A DNA stretch of 62,625 nt, taken from NCBI GenBank assembly GCA_900538545.1, contig UPYK01000011.1, positions 1-62,625 of the forward strand, in the 5' to 3' direction. A model generated the notes under the pieces. That model saw only the letters and a list, made by a program, of their open reading frames with translations, was not told the origin of the DNA and ran no database searches. This document shows positions 8,071 through 16,953 of the stretch, one piece after another. Origin of the DNA: an uncultured Eggerthella sp. GTDB taxonomy: Bacteria > Actinomycetota > Coriobacteriia > Coriobacteriales > Eggerthellaceae. A program made the position numbers and the translations under genes. The number at the start of each line of letters is the position of its first letter. Position 1 is the stretch's first letter.

Positions 8071-8763
8071 CTACTCGAACGAGGGATCGAATATCGCTCG
8101 TCCAACCCTTACTATAGTAGTGCCTCGCTCGACTGCTTGAGGCCAGTCTTCGGTCATACCCATAGAAATATCAGACAGCGTGACATCAACGCCTGCTTGA
8201 TCAAGGCGCGCCTGCAATTCATCACGCAGTTTCGCAAGCCCGCCGAAGGATAGCTCGATCGCCTCTTCATCGGCACGCGGCGCCATGGTCATAAGCCCTT
8301 GGATGCGCACATGGGGAAGATCCGCCGCTCGCGCGATAACCTCATACACCTCATCAGGACGAAAGCCGCTCTTGGATTCCTCACCTGAAACATTCACTTC
8401 GAGCAAGACGGGCTGAGCCTTATCGAGCTCTGCCGCTGCCTTATCGATCTTGGGGAGATGCTCTGCCTTGCACACCGAATGGATGAGATCGGCAGCAGAA
8501 ACGATATCGTGGATGCGGCGCGATTGGATATTGCCGATGAAATGCCACGTCTCTTGGGGAAACGCCGCGCGCTTGCGCAAAAGCTCATCGGGGCGGTTCT
8601 CGCCGAAGGCATGCGCACCACCTTCGATAGCCTCCTGCACTTGGTCGAGGTCGACGGTCTTAGAAACTGCGAGCAGCAACACCTCATGCGGGTCACGACC
8701 TGCCTTTTCACAGGCCAGATCCACTTCAGCACGCACGCGCTCATACCGCTCTTTTGTTGACAT
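8071..8763 (-). CDS. yggS: YggS family PLP homeostasis protein
   Basis: YggS/PLPBP proteins bind pyridoxal 5'-phosphate without known catalysis and buffer PLP levels. The PLP lysine motif LLAVSKTVD is visible near residue 35 of the chosen start. HFIGNIQSRR, SGFRPDE and the C-terminal LSDISMGMTEDWPQAVERGTT (a conserved phosphate-binding stretch) confirm the family. The frame extends 24 codons further upstream, but the ATG at 8763 follows GGAGCATCC and begins MSTKERYERV, matching the family start. It is one gene of the ftsZ-pgeF-yggS-sepF run common in Gram-positives. Confidence 0.93.
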   Translation of the reverse strand: MSTKERYERVRAEVDLACEKAGRDPHEVLLLAVSKTVDLDQVQEAIEGGAHAFGENRPDELLRKRAAFPQETWHFIGNIQSRRIHDIVSAADLIHSVCKAEHLPKIDKAAAELDKAQPVLLEVNVSGEESKSGFRPDEVYEVIARAADLPHVRIQGLMTMAPRADEEAIELSFGGLAKLRDELQARLDQAGVDVTLSDISMGMTEDWPQAVERGTTIVRVGRAIFDPSFE

Positions 8764-8856
8764 AGAGGATGCTCCTTCGAAGTTGCGTATCGTCTTTATC
8801 CTACTATACCGCACCTGGGAAAAGGGCGCGGGCATGCTGCTGAACCGTAAACGATG

Positions 8857-9705
8857 TTAGAGACGGATCGCGAACGCACCGTGGCGACCCGACACGCCAT
8901 CTTGCGCCCTGAAGGAGAAGAAACAATCATTCTCGCATACCGTGCAACAGCCCAGATCGCAGATACGCGCAGGGTCGATGCCGCGCGCAACGAGCTGAAC
9001 GCGCAAGGCGGCTCCCAGATCGATATGCGTATCATCGAAGCGGCACTCCTCGCCGAACTTCGCAACGAAAAGAGCATGGACATCTGCGCCCGTTTCAAAG
9101 CATTCGCGATGGATATAAGGACCGATATAGACATTGGTTTGGGCTGCAAGTTCACTTCGACCAAAGCCGTGCTCCTGGCACTCTTGGTCGAGCATGAGAT
9201 CGAGCGCTTTCGCTGAGATCTCGTTCTCAACCCCGCGCCAGCCTGCATGCACGACCGCGAAACGGCCCGTAGGCAGCACGATGATAACTGGCACGCAATC
9301 AGCGAAGCACAGGAGCGCTCCCACCTCACGCGCAGAAACGATGATCCCATCGGCACCTTCAGCCGCTTGGCTCTGCACGCTGGTAACCTCACTTACCGCC
9401 CCAACCGTAAGCACCGTATCGCCGTGCACTTGCTTTGGAACGATAAGCGCCTCTTCGGATTCCTCGAGTGAAGGGGCCAACGCAGAGAAGAGCAATGCAC
9501 GGTTCTGGAGCACCTTATCAAGATCGTCTTGTACATGCGAGCCCAGATTAAGCGAAGCATAAGGCCCTTCGCTCACACCGCCTTCGCGCATAGTGAACGC
9601 GATGCGCACGCCGCACGCTTCGAAGAGCGCTTCATCGGTGAAAACAGGCACAGACGCAAAACAGCCCTCATCGAGCGTTGGTCGTGGCAAGATGAGGGCT
9701 GTCAT
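8857..9705 (-). CDS. pgeF: PgeF/YfiH-family multicopper-like laccase-domain protein
   Basis: A member of the laccase-domain family (YfiH/PgeF, formerly polyphenol oxidase). Family members have been linked to peptidoglycan precursor editing and to purine nucleoside phosphorolysis. The metal-binding motif is present: FADCVPVI and then VVHAGWRG in the middle (His and Cys ligands), with IGPYIHRECFE further on. Length is 282 aa. It lies directly downstream of ftsZ, a common arrangement that fits a cell-wall quality-control role, though this is inference. Confidence 0.92.
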   Translation of the reverse strand: MTALILPRPTLDEGCFASVPVFTDEALFEACGVRIAFTMREGGVSEGPYASLNLGSHVQDDLDKVLQNRALLFSALAPSLEESEEALIVPKQVHGDTVLTVGAVSEVTSVQSQAAEGADGIIVSAREVGALLCFADCVPVIIVLPTGRFAVVHAGWRGVENEISAKALDLMLDQECQEHGFGRSELAAQTNVYIGPYIHRECFETGADVHALFVAKFGEECRFDDTHIDLGAALRVQLVARGIDPARICDLGCCTVCENDCFFSFRAQDGVSGRHGAFAIRL

Positions 9706-9753
9706 AGCGAACCTTTCAGGCAGAGACGCGATGCGTGCGTCTCTCTTGTGCGC

Positions 9754-10890
9754 TTACTGGCGCTTCAGGAAATCGGGGATGTAATCCTCGTCGGCAAAAC
9801 GCGGCTCGTTGGAGTAGAGCTGCTGATAGGTGCTCTGCGTCTGCTGAGGAGCCTGGTTTTGCTGCGCGCCATTGCGCGGCGTAGTGGAGTTGAATACGTT
9901 ATCTTTGCGAGAGAAATCCATGGCAGATTGCGCAGTGTTCGCTTTGAACCCGGTCGCGATGACCGTGATGCGCACTTCTTCCTGCATTTCCGGATCGACG
10001 ATCTGGCCATAGATGATGTTCGCGTTCTCGTCGGCCACCGCTTCGACCACGCGCGCTGCCTCGTCCACTTCGGAAAGCGCAAGGCTCGGACCGCCCGCGA
10101 TGGAGAAGAGGATGCGTGAAGCACCTGCGATGGAAGTTTCGAGCAGGTTGGAGTTGATAGCTTGCTGAGCTGCATCGAGCGCACGTGCTTCGCCCGAAGA
10201 GATGCCGATGCCCATCATAGCCGTACCCGCGTCCTTCATGACCGTGCGGATGTCCGCGAAGTCGAGGTTGATAAGACCCGGGATGGTGATGAGGTCGGTA
10301 ACGCCCTGAATGCCCTGACGCAGCGTATCGTCTGCGATACGGAACGCATCGAGCATGCTGGTTTTCTTGTCGACGATCTCGAGCAAGCGATCGTTCGGGA
10401 TGACGATGAGCGTGTCGACCTTCATGGAAAGGAAGTCGATGCCCTGCTCTGCCTGGTTGCGACGGAGACGGCCTTCGAAGCTGAAGGGCTTCGTGACGAT
10501 GCCTACGGTAAGTGCGCCGATCTCTTCACGGGCGATCTCAGCAACGACCGGTGCAGCACCCGTGCCCGTGCCGCCGCCTTCGCCAGCGGTAACGAACACC
10601 ATATCAGCATCAGCGAGCGCTTCACGGATCTCTGCGCGAGATTCCTCTGCTGCCTGGCAACCGATCTCAGGATTCGCACCTGCACCCAAACCGCGCGTAA
10701 GCTCTTCGCCGATGTGGATGGTCTTGTCTGCATCAGAGAGAAGCAGCGCCTGGCGATCGGTGTTCACTGCGATGAACTCAACACCGCGCACGCCTGCTTC
10801 AACCATGCGGTTGACCGCGTTCGTGCCGCCGCCGCCAACTCCTACAACCTTGATGACTGCAAGATTATCAGCGCCTAATATTTGTTGCAT
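9754..10890 (-). CDS. ftsZ: Cell division GTPase FtsZ
   Basis: FtsZ is the tubulin homologue that polymerises into the Z-ring. The nucleotide site GGGGTNAVNRM is near the N-terminus, and the tubulin signature GGGTGTGAAPVV is at about 104-115. The T7 loop (NLDFADIRTVM) lies in the middle, and after a Gln-rich linker comes the conserved tail FADEDYIPDFLKRQ, which binds SepF and other partners. The 378 aa are typical of actinobacteria. A 118-base gap separates it from ftsQ and contains a candidate promoter, so ftsZ can be expressed independently of the upstream mur genes. Confidence 0.98.
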   Translation of the reverse strand: MQQILGADNLAVIKVVGVGGGGTNAVNRMVEAGVRGVEFIAVNTDRQALLLSDADKTIHIGEELTRGLGAGANPEIGCQAAEESRAEIREALADADMVFVTAGEGGGTGTGAAPVVAEIAREEIGALTVGIVTKPFSFEGRLRRNQAEQGIDFLSMKVDTLIVIPNDRLLEIVDKKTSMLDAFRIADDTLRQGIQGVTDLITIPGLINLDFADIRTVMKDAGTAMMGIGISSGEARALDAAQQAINSNLLETSIAGASRILFSIAGGPSLALSEVDEAARVVEAVADENANIIYGQIVDPEMQEEVRITVIATGFKANTAQSAMDFSRKDNVFNSTTPRNGAQQNQAPQQTQSTYQQLYSNEPRFADEDYIPDFLKRQ

Positions 10891-10958
10891 AACATGCCCG
10901 CTTTCAATATTTAAGAAATCATACGTACGGGAATGCCTACCCGCGAATACTTGGATTA

Positions 10959-10987
10959 ATTGTACACAAGAGCCGATTGATTGAAAA
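10959..10987 (-). promoter_or_regulatory. Predicted sigma70-type promoter before ftsZ
   Basis: Read leftward, TTTTCA (10987-10982) and TACAAT (10964-10959) are separated by 17 bp. This is a fair match to vegetative -35/-10 elements and leaves a leader of about 60 nt before the ftsZ ATG. It lies in the only sizeable gap between ftsQ and ftsZ. Confidence 0.45.
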
Positions 10988-11008
10988 CAATAAACTGCTC
11001 AAATGTAA

Positions 11009-12238
11009 CTAAACTGCACGCCAGATCGGTTTATTCACCGTGCGCACGTTGATATAAGCGATCTTGCCAGGGTGCTCACGCATGAGTTCCAGGCAGACGC
11101 GCTCTTTATCGCGAATGTCCGATGAATCGCCGAATGCGATCTCGACCCCATTGTTCAAGGTGAGCGCCGTTGAATCGGAGCTTGCCGCAGAGACCGACTT
11201 CACCTGGTCGGCAAGCTCGGTCGACATGCCATCGATGATAGCAAGGGCATTCGAGATATTGGGGTTATTGCATTGCGAACCAGCCTCAGGAACGGCACCG
11301 TATGGCACGCTCGAGATATGCAGCGCCGCATCGACATCTTCGTAGACCTGCGGGGCAAGCTGCTGACCCTCTTCGCTGTTGCGATCGGGGATCTGCATGA
11401 GCCACGTGCCATCCGAGGCGAGCGCCCAGGTTTGCTGGTTGTCGTTATCGTCGATCACCACATCGACCACCGCCACGATATCGCGCTCGGTGATGTTCAA
11501 GTTGAGCGTGTCGGGGAAATGGCGCTCGATAGAAGCGTCCAAGACCCACGGGTTCGATTCAAGACGCCCTTCGATGCCACCCGCATCCACATTGAGCAGC
11601 GTCGTTCCCTCAGGCACCGCTGCAAGCTCCGCGGTCTCCTGGTCGGTAAGATGATGAACGCCCGAAACGGTGATCTTGTTCACCGGGAACAAGTCCGTGC
11701 GGCTCAAGATGAAGAGCCCGACCGCGAGCACCGCCACGATGACGACCACCACGATGCCGATGATGAGCCCTTTGCGCGATCTTTTCTGCTGGGTTTGACG
11801 CCGATTCGAACGTACCTGAGAAACGCTCACTGAACGCAATGGCTCGTTGCGATATGCCTGACGCGCTCCGCTACTCCCCTGTGTGCGCGAACCCTGACCG
11901 GCAAGATAGCTGCTATCGACATTAGGAAGGCTCGACCCATAGCTTGAAGTGCGCCGCGAATTCGCATGCGAAGAGACGGGAGCTGGACGGGTGTTGCGCG
12001 CGCGGTTCGAAGGAAGCGATACGTTCGCATCGCGATAAGCGCTGTGCGAGACACGCCGTTGTGGAGGTCGAGCGGCAGTTTGCTTCTTAGCGCCTGCGCG
12101 ATTGTTCTGAGGCATGCGCACCGAACGATCCTGGCTCGGACGTCCCTTGACCGAAGAAGGCAAGGCTGAGGTCTTGTCAGCTCTTGAATTCTTCTTCGAA
12201 CCCAAGGAATTTGACCTCCGGTTGAAGTTCGATGCCAT
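11009..12238 (-). CDS. ftsQ: Cell division protein FtsQ (POTRA domain)
   Basis: FtsQ scaffolds the divisome with FtsL and FtsB outside the membrane. The first ~150 residues are basic, rich in Ser, Arg and Asn, and probably disordered in the cytoplasm. A single membrane helix follows (about 153-175, GLIIGIVVVVIVAVLAVGLF), then the POTRA domain (FPVNKITVSGVHHLT) and the FtsQ beta domain. At 409 aa it is long for the family because of the N-terminal tail. The ATG at 12238 has AAGGA upstream and makes the gene overlap the end of murB by 62 bases. An internal ATG at 12115 would remove the overlap but has poorer support. Confidence 0.9.
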   Translation of the reverse strand: MASNFNRRSNSLGSKKNSRADKTSALPSSVKGRPSQDRSVRMPQNNRAGAKKQTAARPPQRRVSHSAYRDANVSLPSNRARNTRPAPVSSHANSRRTSSYGSSLPNVDSSYLAGQGSRTQGSSGARQAYRNEPLRSVSVSQVRSNRRQTQQKRSRKGLIIGIVVVVIVAVLAVGLFILSRTDLFPVNKITVSGVHHLTDQETAELAAVPEGTTLLNVDAGGIEGRLESNPWVLDASIERHFPDTLNLNITERDIVAVVDVVIDDNDNQQTWALASDGTWLMQIPDRNSEEGQQLAPQVYEDVDAALHISSVPYGAVPEAGSQCNNPNISNALAIIDGMSTELADQVKSVSAASSDSTALTLNNGVEIAFGDSSDIRDKERVCLELMREHPGKIAYINVRTVNKPIWRAV

Positions 12239-13115
12239 AGTGTTCCTTCACCTTTTCTCGTGCGCGCTTGATGAGCGCAAGCACGTCAGATGCGCAAGCC
12301 TTGTTCTTGTTCACAATAAAATTAGCATGTTTTTCCGAGATTTGTGCGCCTCCACACATACTCCCCTTAAGCCCCACTTCATCGATAAGAGCGCCAGCTG
12401 AAGCACCTTCGGGATTCTTGAACACGCTTCCGCAAGAAGGGTATTCGAGAGGTTGCGAAGCCTTGCGGCGCTCGAGGAGCGTGCGCATCTTATCGTGGAT
12501 GTTGCCTGAGAGCGCTGGGGTGAGTTGCAGTTCGACCTCGACGATGATCTCGTCGGGCGCAAACGACGTGGAACGATAAGCCCATTCGATATCGCTCGGC
12601 GCATAGCGTTTCAAGCCCTGATCAGGTGCGAACGTAGTAACGGATACCACACGTGAACCGATCCAATCGTCTTTCGTCCCCGCGTTCATGCGCACCGCGC
12701 CGCCCACGCTTCCTGGGGTTCCGACCGCGAACTCCATGCCGCTGTATCCCCGATGGAAGACCTCTTGGACCAGCCGAGACAAGGTGGTACCGGCACCCAC
12801 GACCACGCGTGCGTTCTCTTCGTCGAACTTCCAGTTCCTGAACTCGCCGGCAAGCACGATGACCGCACCCTTGAATCCTGCGTCGGAAACGAGAAGATTG
12901 CTCCCCTTGCCCACAACGACCCAGGGGCATTCATCGGCTTTGCAAGCAGCGAGCGCCGCCGAAAGGGCCGCTGGCGAATTCACGAGGATATAGGCACGCG
13001 CAGGGCCACCGATGCGATAGCTCGTATGCTTGGAAAGCGGTTCATCTAGGCGGATCTCGCCGTCGAAGCTATCCTCGAACCGCAGTAATTCAAGATCAGA
13101 AGCGTGTCGCGCCAT
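12177..13115 (-). CDS. murB: UDP-N-acetylenolpyruvoylglucosamine reductase
   Basis: MurB reduces UDP-GlcNAc-enolpyruvate to UDP-MurNAc using FAD and NADPH. FAD-binding motifs are seen: KHTSYRIGGPA near residue 30, VVGKGSNLL near 67-75, and AVGTPGSVGGAVRMNAG in the middle. SCGSVFKNP carries the catalytic serine of type I/II MurB, and the C-terminus has ISEKHANFIVN. Its ATG shares one base with the murC stop (TGATG), indicating coupled translation. Length is 312 aa. Confidence 0.96.
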   Translation of the reverse strand: MARHASDLELLRFEDSFDGEIRLDEPLSKHTSYRIGGPARAYILVNSPAALSAALAACKADECPWVVVGKGSNLLVSDAGFKGAVIVLAGEFRNWKFDEENARVVVGAGTTLSRLVQEVFHRGYSGMEFAVGTPGSVGGAVRMNAGTKDDWIGSRVVSVTTFAPDQGLKRYAPSDIEWAYRSTSFAPDEIIVEVELQLTPALSGNIHDKMRTLLERRKASQPLEYPSCGSVFKNPEGASAGALIDEVGLKGSMCGGAQISEKHANFIVNKNKACASDVLALIKRAREKVKEHYGIELQPEVKFLGFEEEFKS

Positions 13116-14536
13116 CAGTCGCGATCCTCCAATTCACGTTCTTTGAGAGCAGCGAGCAGCTCGGGGCCGATCGCGGTCACATCGCCCGCGCCCATCGTGA
13201 TGATCAGATCGCCCGGCTCGAGCACTTCGAGCAGCGCTGGCACCACCTTCATGCGATGCGGAACGAACGAAGTCTGCTCGGGATGCCCTTCGTGATCGAG
13301 CACCACCTGCATGAACGTTGCGCCCGTAACACCAGGGACCGGTGCTTCGCCCGCCGAATACACATCCATGAACGTGACGCGATCAGCTTTGTCGAAGGCG
13401 CGTCCGAATTCATCACGCAGCACTTCGGTGAAGAGCTTCACGCGTGAATAGCGATGCGGCTGGAAGAGCACGTGTACATGATTGAAATCGAGCGATTTGG
13501 CCGCTTCGATCGTGGCAGCGATCTCGGTAGGATGATGCGCATAATCGTCCACGATGGTGATGTCACCAGCCTCGCCCACGCGATCGAAACGACGACGCAC
13601 GCCCGCGAAATCCTTCAGTGCCTCGACCGCCGCAGCAACGTCGAATCCACGCGTCCACATGAGCGTGAGCACGCCTGCTGCATTGAGCGCATTGTGGCGC
13701 CCTGGGTTCTGCTTGATCTGGCAGCTATACGAACTGCCATCAGGCAAGGTGATATCGAATGAAGTAGCCAGGCCATGGGTCTGGTAATTCGAAACGGTCG
13801 TGTCGAACGCTTCGTCGAATCCATAGGTGTAGATCTTGCGTCCAGTGGAACGCGCAACACGCACCAGCGCCTCGTCTTCACCGCAAACCACGCAACAGCC
13901 ATCTTCAGGCACGAGCGTCATGAAATCGCTGAAGAGCTTATAGATCTCATCGAGGTCTTCGTAGTGATCGAGATGATCGGCCTCGATGTTCGTGATGAGT
14001 ACCGCGCTCGGGTCGAGATGGATGAACGACTGATCGCTCTCATCGGCTTCGACCACGTAGTATTCACCCTTGCCACTGTGCGCGTTCGAGTTGTACGCAC
14101 GCACGATGCCGCCGATCAGAAACGTCGGATCGAGTCCAATCCCATCGATGAGCGATGCGAGCATGGAAGAGGATGTGGTCTTGCCATGCGTGCCTGCCAC
14201 TGCGAGCGTGGATTTGCCCACACCGAGCGCTGCGAGCATCTTGGCGCGATGCCAGATCTCGATACCCGCCTCACGCGCGGCCTTCAGTTCAGGATTGTCT
14301 TCTCGGATCGCCGTGGAAACGACCACGATATCGGGATCGACAGCAGGGATGTTCTCGGCACGCTGACCGATGAAGATACGGATGCCGGCATCCTTCAGTT
14401 GATTGGTATAGCGACTTTCGCGCAGATCGGAGCCAGATACACTATGACCCTGCTCCTGCGCAACATGAGCGATACCGCTCATGCCCACACCACCGATGCC
14501 GATGAAATGGATCTTCTTCTTGTCGAAATGACTCAC
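13115..14536 (-). CDS. murC: UDP-N-acetylmuramate-L-alanine ligase
   Basis: MurC adds L-alanine to UDP-MurNAc in the first ATP-dependent step of stem-peptide synthesis. The N-terminal Rossmann motif HFIGIGGVGMSGIA, the P-loop AGTHGKTTSS, VEADESDQSF and the DDYAHHPTEI motif identify it as MurC. The chosen GTG start follows AGGAGG with a six-base spacer. The frame also has a GTG at 14560 and an ATG at 14551, but these would place the ribosome site inside the coding region. From the chosen start the protein is 473 aa. Confidence 0.96.
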   Translation of the reverse strand: MSHFDKKKIHFIGIGGVGMSGIAHVAQEQGHSVSGSDLRESRYTNQLKDAGIRIFIGQRAENIPAVDPDIVVVSTAIREDNPELKAAREAGIEIWHRAKMLAALGVGKSTLAVAGTHGKTTSSSMLASLIDGIGLDPTFLIGGIVRAYNSNAHSGKGEYYVVEADESDQSFIHLDPSAVLITNIEADHLDHYEDLDEIYKLFSDFMTLVPEDGCCVVCGEDEALVRVARSTGRKIYTYGFDEAFDTTVSNYQTHGLATSFDITLPDGSSYSCQIKQNPGRHNALNAAGVLTLMWTRGFDVAAAVEALKDFAGVRRRFDRVGEAGDITIVDDYAHHPTEIAATIEAAKSLDFNHVHVLFQPHRYSRVKLFTEVLRDEFGRAFDKADRVTFMDVYSAGEAPVPGVTGATFMQVVLDHEGHPEQTSFVPHRMKVVPALLEVLEPGDLIITMGAGDVTAIGPELLAALKERELEDRD

Positions 14537-14571
14537 GCACTGCCTCCTCATCCGCACCACATTGTAAAGGA

Positions 14572-15672
14572 TTAGCGCGTCTTCGCTGCCGCCAATACCA
14601 CATCTGCCAACTTCGCGGCTGCGTCCTGCGTCTCAAAGGTCGCTGCCGCCTCGCGCATGGAATCACGCAGTGGTTCGCTGCCGATAAGATCGAACACCAA
14701 CGTAGCGAATTCGTCCGATTCCACGTCCGCGTCCGCGATCATCAAGGCCGCACCGCGCTCGACATAAGCCTTCGCGTTGGTAGTTTGGTGGTCGGCCGTT
14801 GCATAGGGAAACGGCACGAGCAGCGCCGGGATACGACGCGCAGAGATCTCTGCCAGCGAAGTGGCACCTGCACGCGATACGACCATGTCGCAGGCCGCCA
14901 TGGCCTCGCCCATATGGTCCTGGTAGCCGAGTACCTGATAACGCGCGCGCTCTGCCTCACTCAGATCGAGCGCAGCTTCGACCGTCTCCAGTTCCTTCGG
15001 GCCGGTAACGTGCATGATGTAGAGATCATCGACCGCAAGAAGCCGATCCTTGAGCGAGGCGATAGCGCTGTTCAGATGGCGTGCGCCTAAGCTTCCCCCG
15101 AACACGAGCAGCATGAGCGCGTCTTCAGGAATGCCCAGATACGCACGTCCTGCTTCGCGGGTAGAGGCGAAGATCGATTTGCGCACGGGGTTTCCCGTGA
15201 CCACGATCTTGCTCTTGTCCGCCACCTGCTCGCCTGCAACTTCGTAGGTGAGCGCAACACGAGCTGCTCCCTTCGAAAGATACGCATTCGCCATGCCCAT
15301 GACGGAATTCTGCTCATGGAGCACGAGCGGGATACCGAGCGCTTCTGCCGCCCGACTCACCGGGATGCACACATATCCGCCGAACGCGACCACCACATCG
15401 GGCTTGATCTCGCCGAACCACTCTTTCGCGCGCTTCGTGCTCTTCTGGATGGTGCGCAGCGCCTTGGGCAGCGTGAGCGGATGAGCGCGGTCGAACCCAC
15501 TTGCCTCGAAGGCTTGAAACGGCAACCCCGCTTCTTTCACCAGGCGCGCCTCGACACCCTGCGGCGTGCCCGCATAGAAGACCTCATGGCCTTGCTCTTC
15601 CAGCGTCTCGGCAAGCGCGAGCGCAGGATTGATATGACCGGCGGTGCCACCACCTGAAAGCACGATACGCAT
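14572..15672 (-). CDS. murG: Lipid II synthase (GlcNAc transferase)
   Basis: MurG adds GlcNAc to lipid I on the cytoplasmic face of the membrane. The N-terminal SGGGTAGHINPALA, the central HEQNSVMGMAN, GGSLGARHLN and the UDP-GlcNAc site SRAGATSLAEISA are diagnostic. Length is 366 aa. It lies between ftsW and murC with gaps of about 11-12 bases, as in many dcw clusters. Confidence 0.97.
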   Translation of the reverse strand: MRIVLSGGGTAGHINPALALAETLEEQGHEVFYAGTPQGVEARLVKEAGLPFQAFEASGFDRAHPLTLPKALRTIQKSTKRAKEWFGEIKPDVVVAFGGYVCIPVSRAAEALGIPLVLHEQNSVMGMANAYLSKGAARVALTYEVAGEQVADKSKIVVTGNPVRKSIFASTREAGRAYLGIPEDALMLLVFGGSLGARHLNSAIASLKDRLLAVDDLYIMHVTGPKELETVEAALDLSEAERARYQVLGYQDHMGEAMAACDMVVSRAGATSLAEISARRIPALLVPFPYATADHQTTNAKAYVERGAALMIADADVESDEFATLVFDLIGSEPLRDSMREAAATFETQDAAAKLADVVLAAAKTR

Positions 15673-15684
15673 GAGCGCTCCTTA

Positions 15685-16950
15685 CTATCGCCTCTTCGAG
15701 CGTTGATATCCCCCGCCATCGACCGAAGAGACAACATGAAGCTTTTCGCGTCGTTCCCGGTAAGGCGTTTCAGCAGGCTCGCTCGTGAAGGAAACCGACA
15801 GGATGATACCGACGATCAACAGCGAGCTGATGAGCGACGAACCACCCGATGATATGAAGGGCAACGGTTTGCCCGTGATCGGGAAGAAGCCGATCACGCA
15901 CAGGATATTGATGAAAGCCTGCGCCACGAGCATGGTCGTGAGCGCACCAGCGATGAGCATGCCATAATTCGTGGACGCATCCTTCGCGATGCAATAGCCC
16001 CCATAGAGGAGCACCACGAAGAGCGCAACGACCACCATCGCACCGATAAGGCCGAGCTCTTCGCCGATGATCGCGAAGATGAAATCGGTCTCTGCTTCAG
16101 GAAGATACTGCAGCTTCTCATAGGAATTGCCGAGCCCCACGCCGAAGAACCCGCCTGATGCGAGCGCCTGGAGCGAATGGACGATCTGGTATCCATCGCC
16201 CTCCGCGTTTCCCCACGGATCGAGGAAGGTAAGGAAGCGCGTCATGCGATACGGTGCAGCAGCGATCGCCGCAACAACGAGCGCCGCGATGAGCACGAGC
16301 AACAGCACGATCCAACGAGCCGGCACGCCGCCTAAGATGAGGATCGCGAAGATGGCCACCAGACAGATGACCGTGGTGCCCAAGTCGGACTGGAGCACGA
16401 AGAGCAGCGCGAGCGGCGCCACGATGAAGATCGCACAGCGCACGAACACCTTGAGCGCATCCATGCCCTCGTTGAACTCGACCATGATGCGCGCGCTCAT
16501 GAGCACGAGCGCGATCTTCATGAACTCGGCGACCTGGATGGAAACGGGACCGATGTAGAGCCAACGCTTCGCGCCGAGCGCTTCTTTGCCCAATGCGGCC
16601 GTGGCGAGAATGCCCAGAACGCAAACTCCCCAGAAGGTATAGACAACGAATTTCGAGGTCATGAACTCGAATCCGAGCGTTTTAGCCGCAACGATCACGC
16701 CAACGCAGACCCCAACGCCTATGAGCGCGAAGATGACCTGCTTGATGGTCTCGCCATAAGCATCGCCCTGTTCGACGAACGCTGTTACCGACGATGCAGA
16801 GAACACCATGACCAGGCCGAGCACTACCAATGCCGCCGTGGAAAGGATGACCATCAAACGCGGAATCATCACTTCTTTCGAAGTGCGTTGCAGAGGAGAA
16901 CGAGAGGGCGAATGAGTGCGATTGGAGTGTGTTTGTTGCGCCCGTGCCAT
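15685..16950 (-). CDS. ftsW: Septal peptidoglycan polymerase FtsW
   Basis: FtsW is a SEDS-family glycosyltransferase that polymerises lipid II at the septum with FtsI. About ten membrane helices are predicted from residue 30 onward. SEDS features include GAKRWLYIGPVSIQVAEFMKIALV (split by helices), the GNSYEKLQYLPEAETDFIFAIIGEELG region and the C-terminal PLPFISSGGSSLI. The N-terminal 25 residues are basic and the tail has RREKLHVVSS. The location directly upstream of murG fits FtsW better than RodA. Confidence 0.94.
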   Translation of the reverse strand: MARAQQTHSNRTHSPSRSPLQRTSKEVMIPRLMVILSTAALVVLGLVMVFSASSVTAFVEQGDAYGETIKQVIFALIGVGVCVGVIVAAKTLGFEFMTSKFVVYTFWGVCVLGILATAALGKEALGAKRWLYIGPVSIQVAEFMKIALVLMSARIMVEFNEGMDALKVFVRCAIFIVAPLALLFVLQSDLGTTVICLVAIFAILILGGVPARWIVLLLVLIAALVVAAIAAAPYRMTRFLTFLDPWGNAEGDGYQIVHSLQALASGGFFGVGLGNSYEKLQYLPEAETDFIFAIIGEELGLIGAMVVVALFVVLLYGGYCIAKDASTNYGMLIAGALTTMLVAQAFINILCVIGFFPITGKPLPFISSGGSSLISSLLIVGIILSVSFTSEPAETPYRERREKLHVVSSVDGGGYQRSKRR

Positions 16951-16953
16951 AAC

